NCBI RefSeq assembly: GCF_021228795.1
Contig: NZ_CP089309.1
Span: 2,046,001-2,110,000 of the forward strand
Source of the DNA: Thiocapsa bogorovii
GTDB taxonomy: Bacteria > Pseudomonadota > Gammaproteobacteria > Chromatiales > Chromatiaceae
Length of the DNA stretch: 64,000 bases
Direction of reading: 5' to 3'
Positions 43,890 through 54,871 of the stretch are shown piece by piece. The stretch's first letter is position 1. The number at the start of each line of letters is the position of its first letter. The notes beneath the pieces were generated by a model. The model made no database searches, was not told the origin of the DNA, and was given only the letters and a program-made list of their open reading frames with translations. Position numbers and translations under genes: made by a program.

Positions 43890-44452
43890 AGGCTGGCCTC
43901 GTAGTCGGGAAGGCGTTCGGGAGAGATCTCGTTCAGACAGAGCGCGGCCGAGTCCTTTGCAGAGAGTTCCGGCATCCCTTCGAGCGGCCAATCGATGCCG
44001 ATTTCGGGGTCGTCCCACCGCAGACTGAGCTCGGTCTCGGGGCTGTAATAATCGGTGTTTTTGTAGATGAAGAGGGCCGAATCGCCTGTCACCAGGAAGC
44101 CGTGCGCGAAGCCGGGCGGGATCCAGAACTGGCGACGGTTCTCCCCCGACAGGGTCGCTCCGACCCAACGCCCGAAGGTCGGCGAACCGCGACGGATATC
44201 GACCGCGACGTCGAACACCTCGCCGTCCATGACCTGAACCAACTTGCCTTGGGCATGCGGATGCTGCACATGCAGGCCCCGCAGGACACCTCGGCGCGAA
44301 AAGGACAAGTTGTCTTGGACGAAGGGCGCCGGGATACCCGCCTCGGCGTAGCGATTGGTCCGATAGGTCTCCATGAAGAAACCGCGCTCGTCGCCGAACA
44401 CCTTGGGTTCGAGGATCAGCACATCCGGGATTGCCGTTTCGATGACCTTCAT
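43886..44452 (-). CDS. rmlC: dTDP-4-dehydrorhamnose 3,5-epimerase
   Basis: RmlC epimerises dTDP-4-keto-6-deoxyglucose at C3 and C5. The 188-residue cupin-fold protein has [23 protein letters not shown] near residue 8, [17 protein letters not shown] with the catalytic-pocket His, and [23 protein letters not shown] lies near residue 113. It overlaps both neighbours by 4 bases within rmlBACD. Confidence 0.95.
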   Translation of the reverse strand: MKVIETAIPDVLILEPKVFGDERGFFMETYRTNRYAEAGIPAPFVQDNLSFSRRGVLRGLHVQHPHAQGKLVQVMDGEVFDVAVDIRRGSPTFGRWVGATLSGENRRQFWIPPGFAHGFLVTGDSALFIYKNTDYYSPETELSLRWDDPEIGIDWPLEGMPELSAKDSAALCLNEISPERLPDYEASL

Positions 44453-45330
44453 ACGCCACCTCGACGCAGCAGGCTCAGCAGATACTCGCCATAGCCGCTC
44501 TTCTTCAGTGCCTCGCCCATCGCCCGAAGTTGATCCTCGTCGATCCAGCCATTGAAGTAGGCGATCTCTTCAGGACAACAGATCTTGAGGCCTTGGCGAC
44601 GCTCGATCGTTTCGATGAACTGCCCGGCCTGCATCAGCGACTCGTGCGTGCCGGTATCCAGCCAGGCCGTCCCGCGGCCGATCCGGCTCACGTGCAGCTC
44701 GCCCTGCTCGAGATAGCGGATGTTCAGATCCGTTATCTCCAGCTCGCCGCGCGGCGACGGACGCAACTCCTCGGCGAGTCTGCAGACCTGATTGTCGTAG
44801 AAATAGATGCCGGTGACCGCCCAGTTCGACTTGGGTTTGATCGGCTTCTCTTCGAGGCTCAAGACGTGCCCGCTCGCATCGAACTCGGCCACTCCGTAGC
44901 GTTCGGGGTCAGACACGTAGTAGCCGAAAACGGTAGCGCCGCGCTCGCGCGCGCCCGCGGCGCGCAGCTGATCGACCAGGCCGTGGCCGTAGAAGATGTT
45001 GTCGCCGAGGACGAGACAGGAGGGCGATGTCCCGACGAAGTCCTTGCCGATCAGGAAGGCTTGCGCGAGTCCACCCGGATGGGGCTGCTCGGCATACTCG
45101 AGATGCAGCCCCCATTGGGATCCGCCGCCTAGCAGCGATCGGAACATCGGCAGGTCGTGCGGCGTGGAGATGATCAGAATCTCGCGAATCCCCGCCAACA
45201 TCAGGGTCGAGAGCGGATAGTAGATCATCGGCTTGTCGTAGATCGGCAGCAGCTGCTTGCTGATCGCCCGCGTCAGCGGATAGAGCCGCGTACCGGAGCC
45301 GCCGGCCAGGATGATGCCTTTTCGATTCAT
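44449..45330 (-). CDS. rmlA: Glucose-1-phosphate thymidylyltransferase
   Basis: RmlA joins glucose-1-phosphate and dTTP to dTDP-glucose. From ATG 45330 the protein has 293 residues. It begins [17 protein letters not shown], the nucleotide-binding signature. [28 protein letters not shown] near residue 106, and [19 protein letters not shown] follow, with [16 protein letters not shown] near the C-terminal third. The open frame upstream overlaps rmlB and is unconserved. The rmlB stop lies 11 bases before. Confidence 0.96.
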   Translation of the reverse strand: MNRKGIILAGGSGTRLYPLTRAISKQLLPIYDKPMIYYPLSTLMLAGIREILIISTPHDLPMFRSLLGGGSQWGLHLEYAEQPHPGGLAQAFLIGKDFVGTSPSCLVLGDNIFYGHGLVDQLRAAGARERGATVFGYYVSDPERYGVAEFDASGHVLSLEEKPIKPKSNWAVTGIYFYDNQVCRLAEELRPSPRGELEITDLNIRYLEQGELHVSRIGRGTAWLDTGTHESLMQAGQFIETIERRQGLKICCPEEIAYFNGWIDEDQLRAMGEALKKSGYGEYLLSLLRRGGV

Positions 45331-45341
45331 GATGCGATCCC

Positions 45342-46400
45342 TCAGCCGGCGGCGCCGAGACGCTCGCCGAGATAGCTCCCGTCGGTCACCCGCCGGCACC
45401 ACTCCGGATGGCCCAGATACCAGTCGACGGTCAGGCGCATGCCGGACTCGAAGGTCTCCTGCGGCTCCCAACCCAGCTCGCGTTGCAGCTTGCCGGCATC
45501 GATCGCGTAGCGCCGGTCATGGCCCGGGCGGTCCTTGACGAAGCTCTTGAGACCGACATGCGGCCGATACGGCGAATCGGGCAGGCGCTCGTCGAGCAGG
45601 GCACAGAGGGTATCGACAACCTCGAGATTGGTCTTCTCGCTGTTGCCGCCGACGTTGTAGACCTCGCCCGGTCTGCCGGCCTCGAGCACGCGCAGGATCG
45701 CCCGACAATGATCGATGACGTACAACCAGTCGCGTACGTTCCCGCCGTCGCCGTAGATGGGCAAGGACTCGCCGCGCTGGGCTTTCAGGATCATGAGCGG
45801 GATCAACTTCTCGGGGAACTGGTAAGGCCCGTAGTTGTTCGAGCAGTTGGTCGTCAGCACCGGCAAGCCGTAGGTATGAAACCAGGCGCGCACCAGATGG
45901 TCCGATGCGGCCTTGGACGCGGAATAGGGCGAGTTGGGCGCGTAAGGGGTCGACTCCGTGAAAAGACCGGTCGGTCCCAATGACCCGTAGACCTCGTCGG
46001 TCGAGACATGCAGGAAGCGAAAGGCGTCCTTGGCCGCGCCGGTGCGCTTGGACCAGTGCGCGCGCGCGCAGTCCAGCAGATTGAAGGTCCCCACGATGTT
46101 GGTCTGGACGAACTGAGCCGGGCCGTCGATCGAGCGGTCGACATGACTCTCGGCCGCGAAGTTCACGACGGCGTCGACCTCGTAGTCGGCAAGGAGTCGG
46201 GCGACCAGCGCGGGATCAGCGATGTCGCCCTGTACGAAGACGTGACGCGGGTTGTCCTTCAGATCGGCCAGGGTGTCCAGATTACCGGCGTAGGTCAGAA
46301 GGTCGAGGTTGACCACCCGCGCATCGGTCGTCTCGAGGATGTGATGGACGAAATTGCCGCCGATGAATCCGGCCCCGCCGGTGACGAGAATGGTCAGCAC
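45342..46400 (-). CDS. rmlB: dTDP-glucose 4,6-dehydratase
   Basis: RmlB converts dTDP-glucose to dTDP-4-keto-6-deoxyglucose. The 352-residue SDR protein has [15 protein letters not shown] near residue 6. [30 protein letters not shown], and the catalytic [15 protein letters not shown] (YxxxK) follow, with [19 protein letters not shown] near 190. It is the first gene of rmlB-A-C-D. A repeat pair starts 33 bases upstream of its ATG, so the operon promoter must lie in or beyond the repeat. Confidence 0.96.
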   Translation of the reverse strand: MLTILVTGGAGFIGGNFVHHILETTDARVVNLDLLTYAGNLDTLADLKDNPRHVFVQGDIADPALVARLLADYEVDAVVNFAAESHVDRSIDGPAQFVQTNIVGTFNLLDCARAHWSKRTGAAKDAFRFLHVSTDEVYGSLGPTGLFTESTPYAPNSPYSASKAASDHLVRAWFHTYGLPVLTTNCSNNYGPYQFPEKLIPLMILKAQRGESLPIYGDGGNVRDWLYVIDHCRAILRVLEAGRPGEVYNVGGNSEKTNLEVVDTLCALLDERLPDSPYRPHVGLKSFVKDRPGHDRRYAIDAGKLQRELGWEPQETFESGMRLTVDWYLGHPEWCRRVTDGSYLGERLGAAG

Positions 46401-46433
46401 ACGCGATGCTCCTTGACGCTGGTGGTGGAACGC

Positions 46434-46626
46434 TTAAACCGCGCCCCGCGCGGCATGCGATGTTTTTGGACGGAATCGGCCCCGGCAGACTTGACGACCG
46501 TTGGAGTCGGCGCGGTTTAAGAACTTAAAAAATTGATTATTTTAAACCGCGTCCCCGCCAAGGAACTTCGATGCACAAAAGGTCGAGCTCACTCAAAATC
46601 AGCATCTCGCTCTGGACGCGGTTTAA
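46434..46626. repeat. TTAA-type repeat pair (A-linker-B) between rmlB and ssb
   Basis: Unit A is 46434-46520 (87 bp, TTAAACCGCGCC to GGCGCGGTTTAA) and contains ATGTTTTTGGA and GCAGACTTGACGACCGTTGG. The linker 46521-46541 is AT-rich. Unit B is 46542-46626 (85 bp, TTAAACCGCGTC to GGACGCGGTTTAA) and contains GTCGAGCTCACTC and AGCATCTCGCTCT. Unit starts are exactly 108 bp apart. The right terminus of unit B supplies the TAA stop of ssb on the minus strand. Confidence 0.9.
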
Positions 46627-47138
46627 AACGGGATATCGTCGTCGAAATCCGCCGCACCTTGGCTGCTTCCTCCGGGGCCGCTCCCTCCGGAGGACGGCGC
46701 CGGACTCGAGGACTGGGGCCGCCCGCCGCCCCGCGACGACTGATACGCAGGCGCTTCGTCGAAAGGCACCGACGATCCCACACCACCGCCGCCGGAACGG
46801 CTGTCGAGCATCTGCATGGTCCCGTTGATGTCGACTATGATCTCGGTCGTGTAGCGATCTTGTCCGTCCTGACCCTGCCATTTTTTTGTACGCAGCTTGC
46901 CTTCGACGTAGATCTTCGAGCCCTTATGCAGATACTGCTTGACGATCTCGGCGAGCCTCCCGAAGAAGACAACGTTGTGCCACTCGGTGCGCTCCTGTTT
47001 ATCGCCCGTGCTCTTATCCTTCCAGGTCTCGCTCGTTGCAATGCGGATATTCGCCACCGCATCGCCGTTCGGCATGTAACGCACATCCGGGTCAGCCCCG
47101 AGGTTGCCGATGAGAATCACCTTGTTGACGCCTGCCAT
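46623..47138 (-). CDS. ssb: Single-stranded DNA-binding protein
   Basis: SSB coats single-stranded DNA in replication and repair. The 171-residue protein has an N-terminal OB fold ([32 protein letters not shown] region, [34 protein letters not shown]) to about residue 110. A Gly/Ser/Pro-rich linker follows, then the acidic interaction tip DFDDDIPF. The stop codon directly after this tip is TAA from the repeat unit. It lies downstream of the YajR-like gene in the same direction. Confidence 0.97.
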   Translation of the reverse strand: MAGVNKVILIGNLGADPDVRYMPNGDAVANIRIATSETWKDKSTGDKQERTEWHNVVFFGRLAEIVKQYLHKGSKIYVEGKLRTKKWQGQDGQDRYTTEIIVDINGTMQMLDSRSGGGGVGSSVPFDEAPAYQSSRGGGRPQSSSPAPSSGGSGPGGSSQGAADFDDDIPF

Positions 47139-47216
47139 GCAGTCCTCCCGCTCCGCGCCGAACGCGGGCGTTTGTTGTCTCGCCTAGAAGTTCGCGGCCG
47201 ACTTTGGCGTTCCGCC

Positions 47217-48599
47217 TCAAGCCCTGGCCGAAAATGCCTGCAATGTTGCCCAATCCAATCTGCCACTGTCCACCTTCAGGTAGGCGACACCCTCGTCGAG
47301 CGCGACGACGGCATCCTCCACGCCCGGGATGGCCAGCAGACGCGCCTCGAGACCCAGACCCTCCTCGGCCGGCTGTTCGCCGAGCGACAGAACATGCGCC
47401 GTCAGATTCGCCGGCATCGCCATCGTCGCCGCCAAGCCGATCCAGACCAACGACGTCACGGCCCCGACCAGATAGACGGCATCCGCCCCGAAGCTCTGGT
47501 GCGCCAAGCCGCCGAGCAAGCCACCCAAGAAGGCCCCCACGAACTGCGAGCTTGAGAAAACCCCCATCGCCGTCCCGCGTGCACCGGCGCGCGCCGCCTT
47601 CGAGACCAGCGACGGCAGGATGGCCTCCATGAGGTTGAAGACCGTGAACATCACCAGCAGCAGGATTCCGACGACCCAAATCGACTGATGGAAGAGATAG
47701 AAGCCCACCATGGACGCACACATCGCCGTAACCGCACCGAGCAGCACTGCCTTCACTTTGCCGCCGCGCTCCGCCATGATGATGAAAGGGACCATTGCGA
47801 CGATAGCGAGCAGCACGACCGGCAGATAGAGCAGCCAATGATCCACGGGCGCCAAACCGGCCGACTCGATCGACAGGGGCAGCACCACGAACATGCTCAC
47901 CATGGTGAGGTGCAGCAGGAAGATGCCCAGATCCAGGCGCAACAACGTGGGGTTGCTCAGCACACCCGCGAACTGATCGAGCACCGGCTGGGCCTCGCGA
48001 TGGACGCTGGAGCGCTTGGGATCGGGGACGACATAGACCAGAACAAGCATGCCGACGACCGCTAGAAACGCGGTCAGCCAAAAGATCCCCGAGATCCCGA
48101 GCCAGCGCGCCAAGGGCGGCCCGACGACCAGTGCCGCCGCAAACGACAGGGCGACGCTGATACCGATCGCCGCCATGGCCCGGGTACGCACCGCATCGCG
48201 GGTCAGATCCGCGGTCAACGCAATGGTCGCCGCCGCGATGGCACCGCTGCCTTGGAGTATGCGCCCCAGAATGACCAGCTCGATCCCGTCGGCCAGTGCC
48301 GCCACGACGCTGCCGATCGCAAAGAGCACCAGCCCCCCGTAGATGACCGGCTTGCGCCCGATCCGGTCCGAGAGCAAACCCAGCGGAATCTGAAACAACG
48401 CCTGCGTCAAGCCATACGCGCCGATCGCCAGCCCGACCAGCAGAGGCGTCGCGCCGTCCAGGTCGTGCGCGTAGAGCGCGAAGACCGGCAAGACCATGAA
48501 GAGACCCAGCATGCGCGTGGAGAAGATGGCGGCCAACCCGACCGCAGCGCGCTTCTCCAGCCCGGTAAAGGCGACGAGGGGTTGATGGGACGGGGTCAA
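47217..48599 (-). CDS. MFS transporter with C-terminal ferredoxin-like domain (YajR type)
   Basis: The 460-residue protein has about 12 membrane segments. The MFS motif A (GLLSDRIGRKPVIYGG) lies near residue 75, and the LQGSGAIAAATIALTADLTR block near 117. After residue 385 a soluble tail with EARLLAIPGVEDAVVALDEGVAYLKVD resembles the YAM/HMA-like domain that distinguishes YajR from other drug-efflux-type MFS proteins. The substrate is unknown. The order uvrA - (divergent) - MFS - ssb is common in gammaproteobacteria. A repeat pair starts about 105 bases upstream of its ATG. Confidence 0.85.
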   Translation of the reverse strand: MTPSHQPLVAFTGLEKRAAVGLAAIFSTRMLGLFMVLPVFALYAHDLDGATPLLVGLAIGAYGLTQALFQIPLGLLSDRIGRKPVIYGGLVLFAIGSVVAALADGIELVILGRILQGSGAIAAATIALTADLTRDAVRTRAMAAIGISVALSFAAALVVGPPLARWLGISGIFWLTAFLAVVGMLVLVYVVPDPKRSSVHREAQPVLDQFAGVLSNPTLLRLDLGIFLLHLTMVSMFVVLPLSIESAGLAPVDHWLLYLPVVLLAIVAMVPFIIMAERGGKVKAVLLGAVTAMCASMVGFYLFHQSIWVVGILLLVMFTVFNLMEAILPSLVSKAARAGARGTAMGVFSSSQFVGAFLGGLLGGLAHQSFGADAVYLVGAVTSLVWIGLAATMAMPANLTAHVLSLGEQPAEEGLGLEARLLAIPGVEDAVVALDEGVAYLKVDSGRLDWATLQAFSARA

Positions 48600-48705
48600 G
48601 GACGGTGGCCTTCTACATCGATTCGGCGGAAAACCCGAGTATAAGGGCTTGTCGAAGATCGTGCCCGATCGCGATTGACAGGGATCCTCCCGCAGACCAG
48701 TCTTC

Positions 48706-48899
48706 TTAAACCGCGCCCAGTGCGGTATGGAATGTTTTTGGATGGGATCGGCCCCAGCAGACTTGACGACCGTTGGAGCCAGCGCGGTTTAAAATATTAA
48801 GAAATTTATCATTTTAAACCGTGTCCCCGCTTACGGTTGTGGATGCACCAAACGTCGAGCTCACTCGAAAACAAGCATCTCGCTCTAGACGCGGTTTAA
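48706..48899. repeat. TTAA-type repeat pair (A-linker-B) upstream of the coiled-coil gene
   Basis: Unit A is 48706-48792 and unit B is 48814-48899, joined by a 21-base AT-rich linker, with unit starts 108 bp apart. Both units are nearly identical to those at 46.4 kb, sharing GCAGACTTGACGACCGTTGG in A and GTCGAGCTCACTC in B. The left B terminus carries one change (AAACCGTG). The pair occupies most of the 325-base gap between the divergent MFS and coiled-coil genes. Confidence 0.9.
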
Positions 48900-48924
48900 G
48901 ACAAATTCCGCGGAGACACACCAC

Positions 48925-49152
48925 ATGACGGCAGAGATCGAAAACCTTGTCCTCGAACATCTTCGCGCGATCCGAGCGGACGTCGCCGACATCAAACGCG
49001 AGGTGACCGCCAACAGTCTCCAGCTCTCGGCAATGGGACAACAGCTTGCCGGGCTGACTGCCGCAGTCTACGGCAGCAAATCGGATGTCGACGACATCAA
49101 ACGCCGCTTGGAACGTTTGGAGCGGCGATTGGAGCTTCATGACGAACATTGA
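48925..49152 (+). CDS. Small coiled-coil protein, 75 residues
   Basis: The product is almost entirely predicted helix: IENLVLEHLRAIRADVADIKREV, then GQQLAGLTAAVYGSKSDVDDIKRRLERLERRLEL, with heptad spacing of Leu/Ile/Val. A weak GGAG lies 12 bases before ATG. Similar small proteins are frequent in Chromatiaceae-type genomes, but I cannot assign a function. No partner toxin or transposase is adjacent. It begins 25 bases after a repeat pair. Confidence 0.6.
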   Translation: MTAEIENLVLEHLRAIRADVADIKREVTANSLQLSAMGQQLAGLTAAVYGSKSDVDDIKRRLERLERRLELHDEH

Positions 49153-49356
49153 GTGCCGCCTGTAGTACCCGCCGATCGGTGACGCGGCGGCCACACCTGC
49201 CTTTGCATCTTCTCCGACACGGGGGCCAGCCTTATTCGTCGGCCCGTAGCCATCCGCTGCAGACCGCGCGATCCTCTGCGACGGGTGGAGGCGTTCGAGC
49301 GGCCTTTGCGGAATAATCGCGGATTGGCCGCCCACCGCCGCAGGTCTCCCAGCCCT

Positions 49357-52182
<2,826 letters not shown>

Positions 52183-52403
52183 GGGGACCAATCATCGTCT
52201 CGGCCATTCGGCATCCCGCCGGATCCACGCCGCGCGGGTCGCTCCCGTCGCGCCCTGCGGACCGTTCCGAGCGGAGGCCGCAAATCGTTGCGTTGGGCCG
52301 TGTCAACCGATGGGCTCGGGCCTAAAGGGATCGAATCGAAGCTATCGAGTGACCACATCGACGGCTCGCGCCGATCCATGTTTCCCGGCCATCGCCAGCA
52401 GGT

Positions 52404-52645
52404 GAATTGAACCTGAACCTGCACCCTTAAACCCCGAGCTTCAGGCGGCGCAGGCCCAGGTCAAAGGCCAGCTGAGCGCACGGGAAGCCGACTACCCCGG
52501 TCTTCTTGCGGCCTGGGGCAACCTGAAGCAGAGCCCGGCAGCCGAAACCAAGACCAATCGTGCGTTGGAGGCGCGGGTCGCCGGGATCGACAGCAGCGTC
52601 CAGGCACGCAAGGGCGCCGATTCGAGTCGCTCGATCGAGGCGACC
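52404..52645 (+). pseudogene. Probable gene remnant without start
   Basis: One frame after the TGA near 52401 stays open with typical coding composition (LNPELQAAQAQVKGQLSAREADY..., LLAAWGNLKQSPAAE, RALEARVAGIDSSVQARKG). It lacks an upstream start codon or ribosome-binding site and runs into the end of the convergent cytochrome P460 gene. It looks like the C-terminal piece of a helical protein whose 5' part is gone. The rest of the 52183-52645 gap shows nothing recognisable. Confidence 0.35.
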
Positions 52646-53119
52646 TCAGTCCCTCCACTCACTGAAGACGAAGTCCTGCTCGGCGCGTTGGGTATGGCAG
52701 GCGAAACAGGCCGCGCCACCGTCCGTGACCAGTCGCTGGTCGCGGCTGTCATCGGCCCAGCCCTCGAAGCCCCAACCGCCAGTGCCGGCGAAGCGCGCCG
52801 AATCCTTAACCATGACGCCGAGCAGTACACGGTTGCCTTCGGTGGACGCCTGGTCTTGTGTTAGGTATTCGAGCTGGTCGAACACCAGCACGGATCCGTC
52901 TGCGAAGGTGCCGGCTTGTAGTCCGGCGAGCGCCGGTTCGTTGGCATAGATGTGATGGATGCCCAGAAACGGGTCCTCGAGTGGATGGCCGGGATGGATG
53001 GTCATGGATTTGACGTGCGTCCAGCCACGGTAGGCATCTGGGTAGTCGATGAGGTCCGAGGCGACGGCCGATGTGCTCATGCCTGCGAACAGCGTCACTG
53101 AAATCAGGGTCTTGTTCAT
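52646..53119 (-). CDS. Cytochrome P460 family protein
   Basis: Cytochromes P460 are periplasmic c-type haem proteins with a haem-lysine crosslink; some oxidise hydroxylamine or bind NO. The 157-residue precursor (ATG 53119, GAGGAG 8 bases upstream) has a signal peptide (KTLISVTLFAGMSTSAVA). The family blocks YRGWTHVKSMTIHP near residue 30 and FLGIHHIYANEPAL near 51 follow. The haem site is CFACH near the C-terminus (C138, C141, H142). It is divergent from a MarR-type regulator, with two palindromic operators between them. Confidence 0.85.
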   Translation of the reverse strand: MNKTLISVTLFAGMSTSAVASDLIDYPDAYRGWTHVKSMTIHPGHPLEDPFLGIHHIYANEPALAGLQAGTFADGSVLVFDQLEYLTQDQASTEGNRVLLGVMVKDSARFAGTGGWGFEGWADDSRDQRLVTDGGAACFACHTQRAEQDFVFSEWRD

Positions 53120-53254
53120 CGTGAGCTCTCCTCGTGGGTGGAATGAATCAGGCATCGAGACGAGTGTGCCGGGATCCGTCTCGGCTTTGGACCGGCTTTT
53201 AGCGGCTCTGCACACGTGTTGCAGGTTGATGCGCATCGGTCCGTCAGGACACTG

Positions 53255-53269
53255 GTATCGACTCGATAC
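53255..53269. promoter_or_regulatory. Palindromic operator 1 (GTATCGACTCGATAC)
   Basis: This is a perfect 15-bp palindrome with 7-bp arms in the divergent promoter region between the cytochrome P460 and marR genes, nearer the P460 side. It shares its GTATCGA half-site with the operator at 53310. It is a likely binding site for the adjacent MarR-type regulator. Confidence 0.7.
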
Positions 53270-53309
53270 TGACTAAAGAAAAGCACGGCATCGAGGTTCT
53301 GTCAAGAAA

Positions 53310-53324
53310 GTATCGACGCGATAC
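53310..53324. promoter_or_regulatory. Palindromic operator 2 (GTATCGACGCGATAC)
   Basis: This near-identical palindrome (6-bp arms, 14 of 15 bases shared with operator 1) lies 55 bp from operator 1 centre to centre. It sits between a plausible -35 (CTGTCA, 53299) and -10 (TACTAT, 53322) for marR, so binding would repress marR itself. Confidence 0.7.
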
Positions 53325-53374
53325 TATTTCCCGGCTAAGCTCGAGACATGACTTCGCTGGAGGGCTGAGCAAAG

Positions 53375-54004
53375 ATGTCGGAGACCGCGATCAGGGAGCT
53401 TCACGACCACCTCGAGCGCCTCTGCAATCTGCTGCGGGCCCAAGCGCGTGCGGCGGGCACGGGTCTGGGCCTCCAGCCTGTGCAGTTGGATGCGCTCCAC
53501 TACCTTGCGCTTTGCAACCGCTATTCCGACACCCCGCAGGCCGTGACCGAATACCTTGGGTTGACCAAGGGGACGGTCTCGCAGACCATCAAGGTTTTGC
53601 AGGCAAGGGCGCTGGTCGATAAGATGCCCGACCCCAATGACAGACGAGTGATTCACCTGCGTGTGACGGCCGCGGGCAAGGTGCTACTCGCTCAGGTCGC
53701 GCCAGCGCCCCTGCTGCGTCGGACGATGGTCGAGATGCCTGACCCCGAGGTGGACGGGTTGGTCGAGGGATTGAGGAGGTTGCTGCGAGCCGTCCAACAC
53801 GCCAACGGCCTCAAGACCTTCGGCGTCTGCGCCACCTGCCGATTCAACCAGGAGACCATCACCGCACAGGGACAGGACGCAGGTCACGGATGTGGACTGA
53901 CGGGCGAGACCCTCACCGACTCGGACCTCACGCGGATCTGCCGGGAACACGAGTATCCAGGCGCTGACGCAGGGCTTCTGCCACGAACGGAAGCGGTGGC
54001 CTGA
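53375..54004 (+). CDS. MarR-family regulator with C-terminal cysteine cluster
   Basis: The 209-residue regulator has a winged helix-turn-helix of MarR type (TEYLGLTKGTVSQTIKVLQARALVDKMPDPNDRRVIHL region, residues 58-95). The MarR core is followed by a tail of about 60 residues with a cysteine set: C152 and C155 (CATC), C173 (HGCG) and C189 (RICREHE). This could bind a metal or Fe-S cluster, or sense redox. GGAGGG lies 11 bases upstream of ATG. It is divergent from cytochrome P460 with a pair of operators between them, so P460 and itself are the probable targets. Confidence 0.82.
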   Translation: MSETAIRELHDHLERLCNLLRAQARAAGTGLGLQPVQLDALHYLALCNRYSDTPQAVTEYLGLTKGTVSQTIKVLQARALVDKMPDPNDRRVIHLRVTAAGKVLLAQVAPAPLLRRTMVEMPDPEVDGLVEGLRRLLRAVQHANGLKTFGVCATCRFNQETITAQGQDAGHGCGLTGETLTDSDLTRICREHEYPGADAGLLPRTEAVA

Positions 54005-54320
54005 TGCATCGGCTGCATCGGCGCGCGATCGGCCATCCATGGAGGTGGTGGCGCGGCCTGCCGCGAGTGCGGACTCTGCGACTTGGCGAGGGAGCGGATC
54101 GCCGAGCATCTCGAAGCCCCGGCCGAGTGCCTTTTCAAGGCGCCTTATGCGCCGCGAGCGATCAGACTGCGCGCGTCCCACACACCGAGGATCGTCGGGT
54201 GATCGCGTGGGCTGCGATCCCGGTCAGGCCGCCAACAACCTTGGCGACATCGGCGCCAACTGCAACGACGTCGGTATCGATCTCCGCCTGCCCGCCCCCG
54301 CCGATTGCCCTTTTGAATGA
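54005..54320 (+). pseudogene. Degraded coding region after marR
   Basis: Directly after the marR TGA the same frame stays open for about 60 codons and encodes a Cys-rich stretch (CIGCIGARSAIHGGGG, CRECGLCDLARERIAEHLEAP). A second frame ending at 54320 encodes NNLGDIGANCNDVGIDLRLPAPADCPFE. Neither has a credible start. The pattern suggests one or two broken genes. No match to a family is claimed. Confidence 0.35.
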
Positions 54321-54414
54321 ACGACCCGGGTGCCGGCGGGGGTTGGGGAGGATCCGATTAGAATCGGTGCTCGGACCCTTTGCTCGGATCGCGCGTTTGC
54401 CGGGCAGAAAAGCG

Positions 54415-54858
54415 TCAGTAGGTCTTGTAAGGCAGAAATTTCCCGCTCATTCGGATCTGAACGCGGTCGCCCTTCGGGTCGGGCTCGCGTTGGATATCCA
54501 TGCTGAAGTCGATGGCACTCATGATGCCGTCGCCGAACTCTTCGTGGATCAATGCCTTGATCGATGTGCCGTAGACATTGATCAGCTCGTAGAAGCGGTA
54601 GATGAGCGGATCGGTCGGCACGGCGGTAGGTAAGGACCCTTTGTAGGGGACAATCTGGAGCTGGGTGATCGCCTCATCGGGCAACCCGAGCGCGGCACCG
54701 ACAGCCTTGGCCTGGGTCTCGGTGAGGGTCATCTGGCCCAGGAGGGCGGCGGTCGACCATTCTTTACTGTGGCCGATGATCTCGGCGAGCTGGGACCAGC
54801 TCAGTCCTTTCTCGAGCTTGGCGGACAGGATGAGAGCAGTGACGTCGTCGCGTGTCAT
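54415..54858 (-). CDS. cynS: Cyanate hydratase (cyanase)
   Basis: Cyanase turns cyanate plus bicarbonate into ammonia and CO2. The 147-residue protein (ATG 54858) has an N-terminal helical domain (LILSAKLEKGLSWSQLAEIIG). The catalytic C-terminal block IYRFYELINVYGTSIKALIHEEFGDGIMSAIDF holds the expected residues R88, E91 and S114 (E. coli R96, E99, S122). The longer open frame overlaps the ABC gene and is unconserved. It lies 13 bases after the ABC ATPase gene, at the end of a cyanate/nitrate-type transporter operon. Confidence 0.95.
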   Translation of the reverse strand: MTRDDVTALILSAKLEKGLSWSQLAEIIGHSKEWSTAALLGQMTLTETQAKAVGAALGLPDEAITQLQIVPYKGSLPTAVPTDPLIYRFYELINVYGTSIKALIHEEFGDGIMSAIDFSMDIQREPDPKGDRVQIRMSGKFLPYKTY

Positions 54859-54871
54859 GGCGTGGTCTCCA

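Noticed and set aside
44449-44459. Extended rmlD frame reaching into rmlC (start near 44459)
   Set aside because: The first ~190 residues are an out-of-frame reading of rmlC; the real rmlD start is 43889 with an ATGA overlap.
21108-48899. CRISPR array interpretation of the repeated units
   Set aside because: The units are dispersed between genes, have inverted ends and similar interiors, and show no short direct repeats with unique spacers or nearby cas genes.
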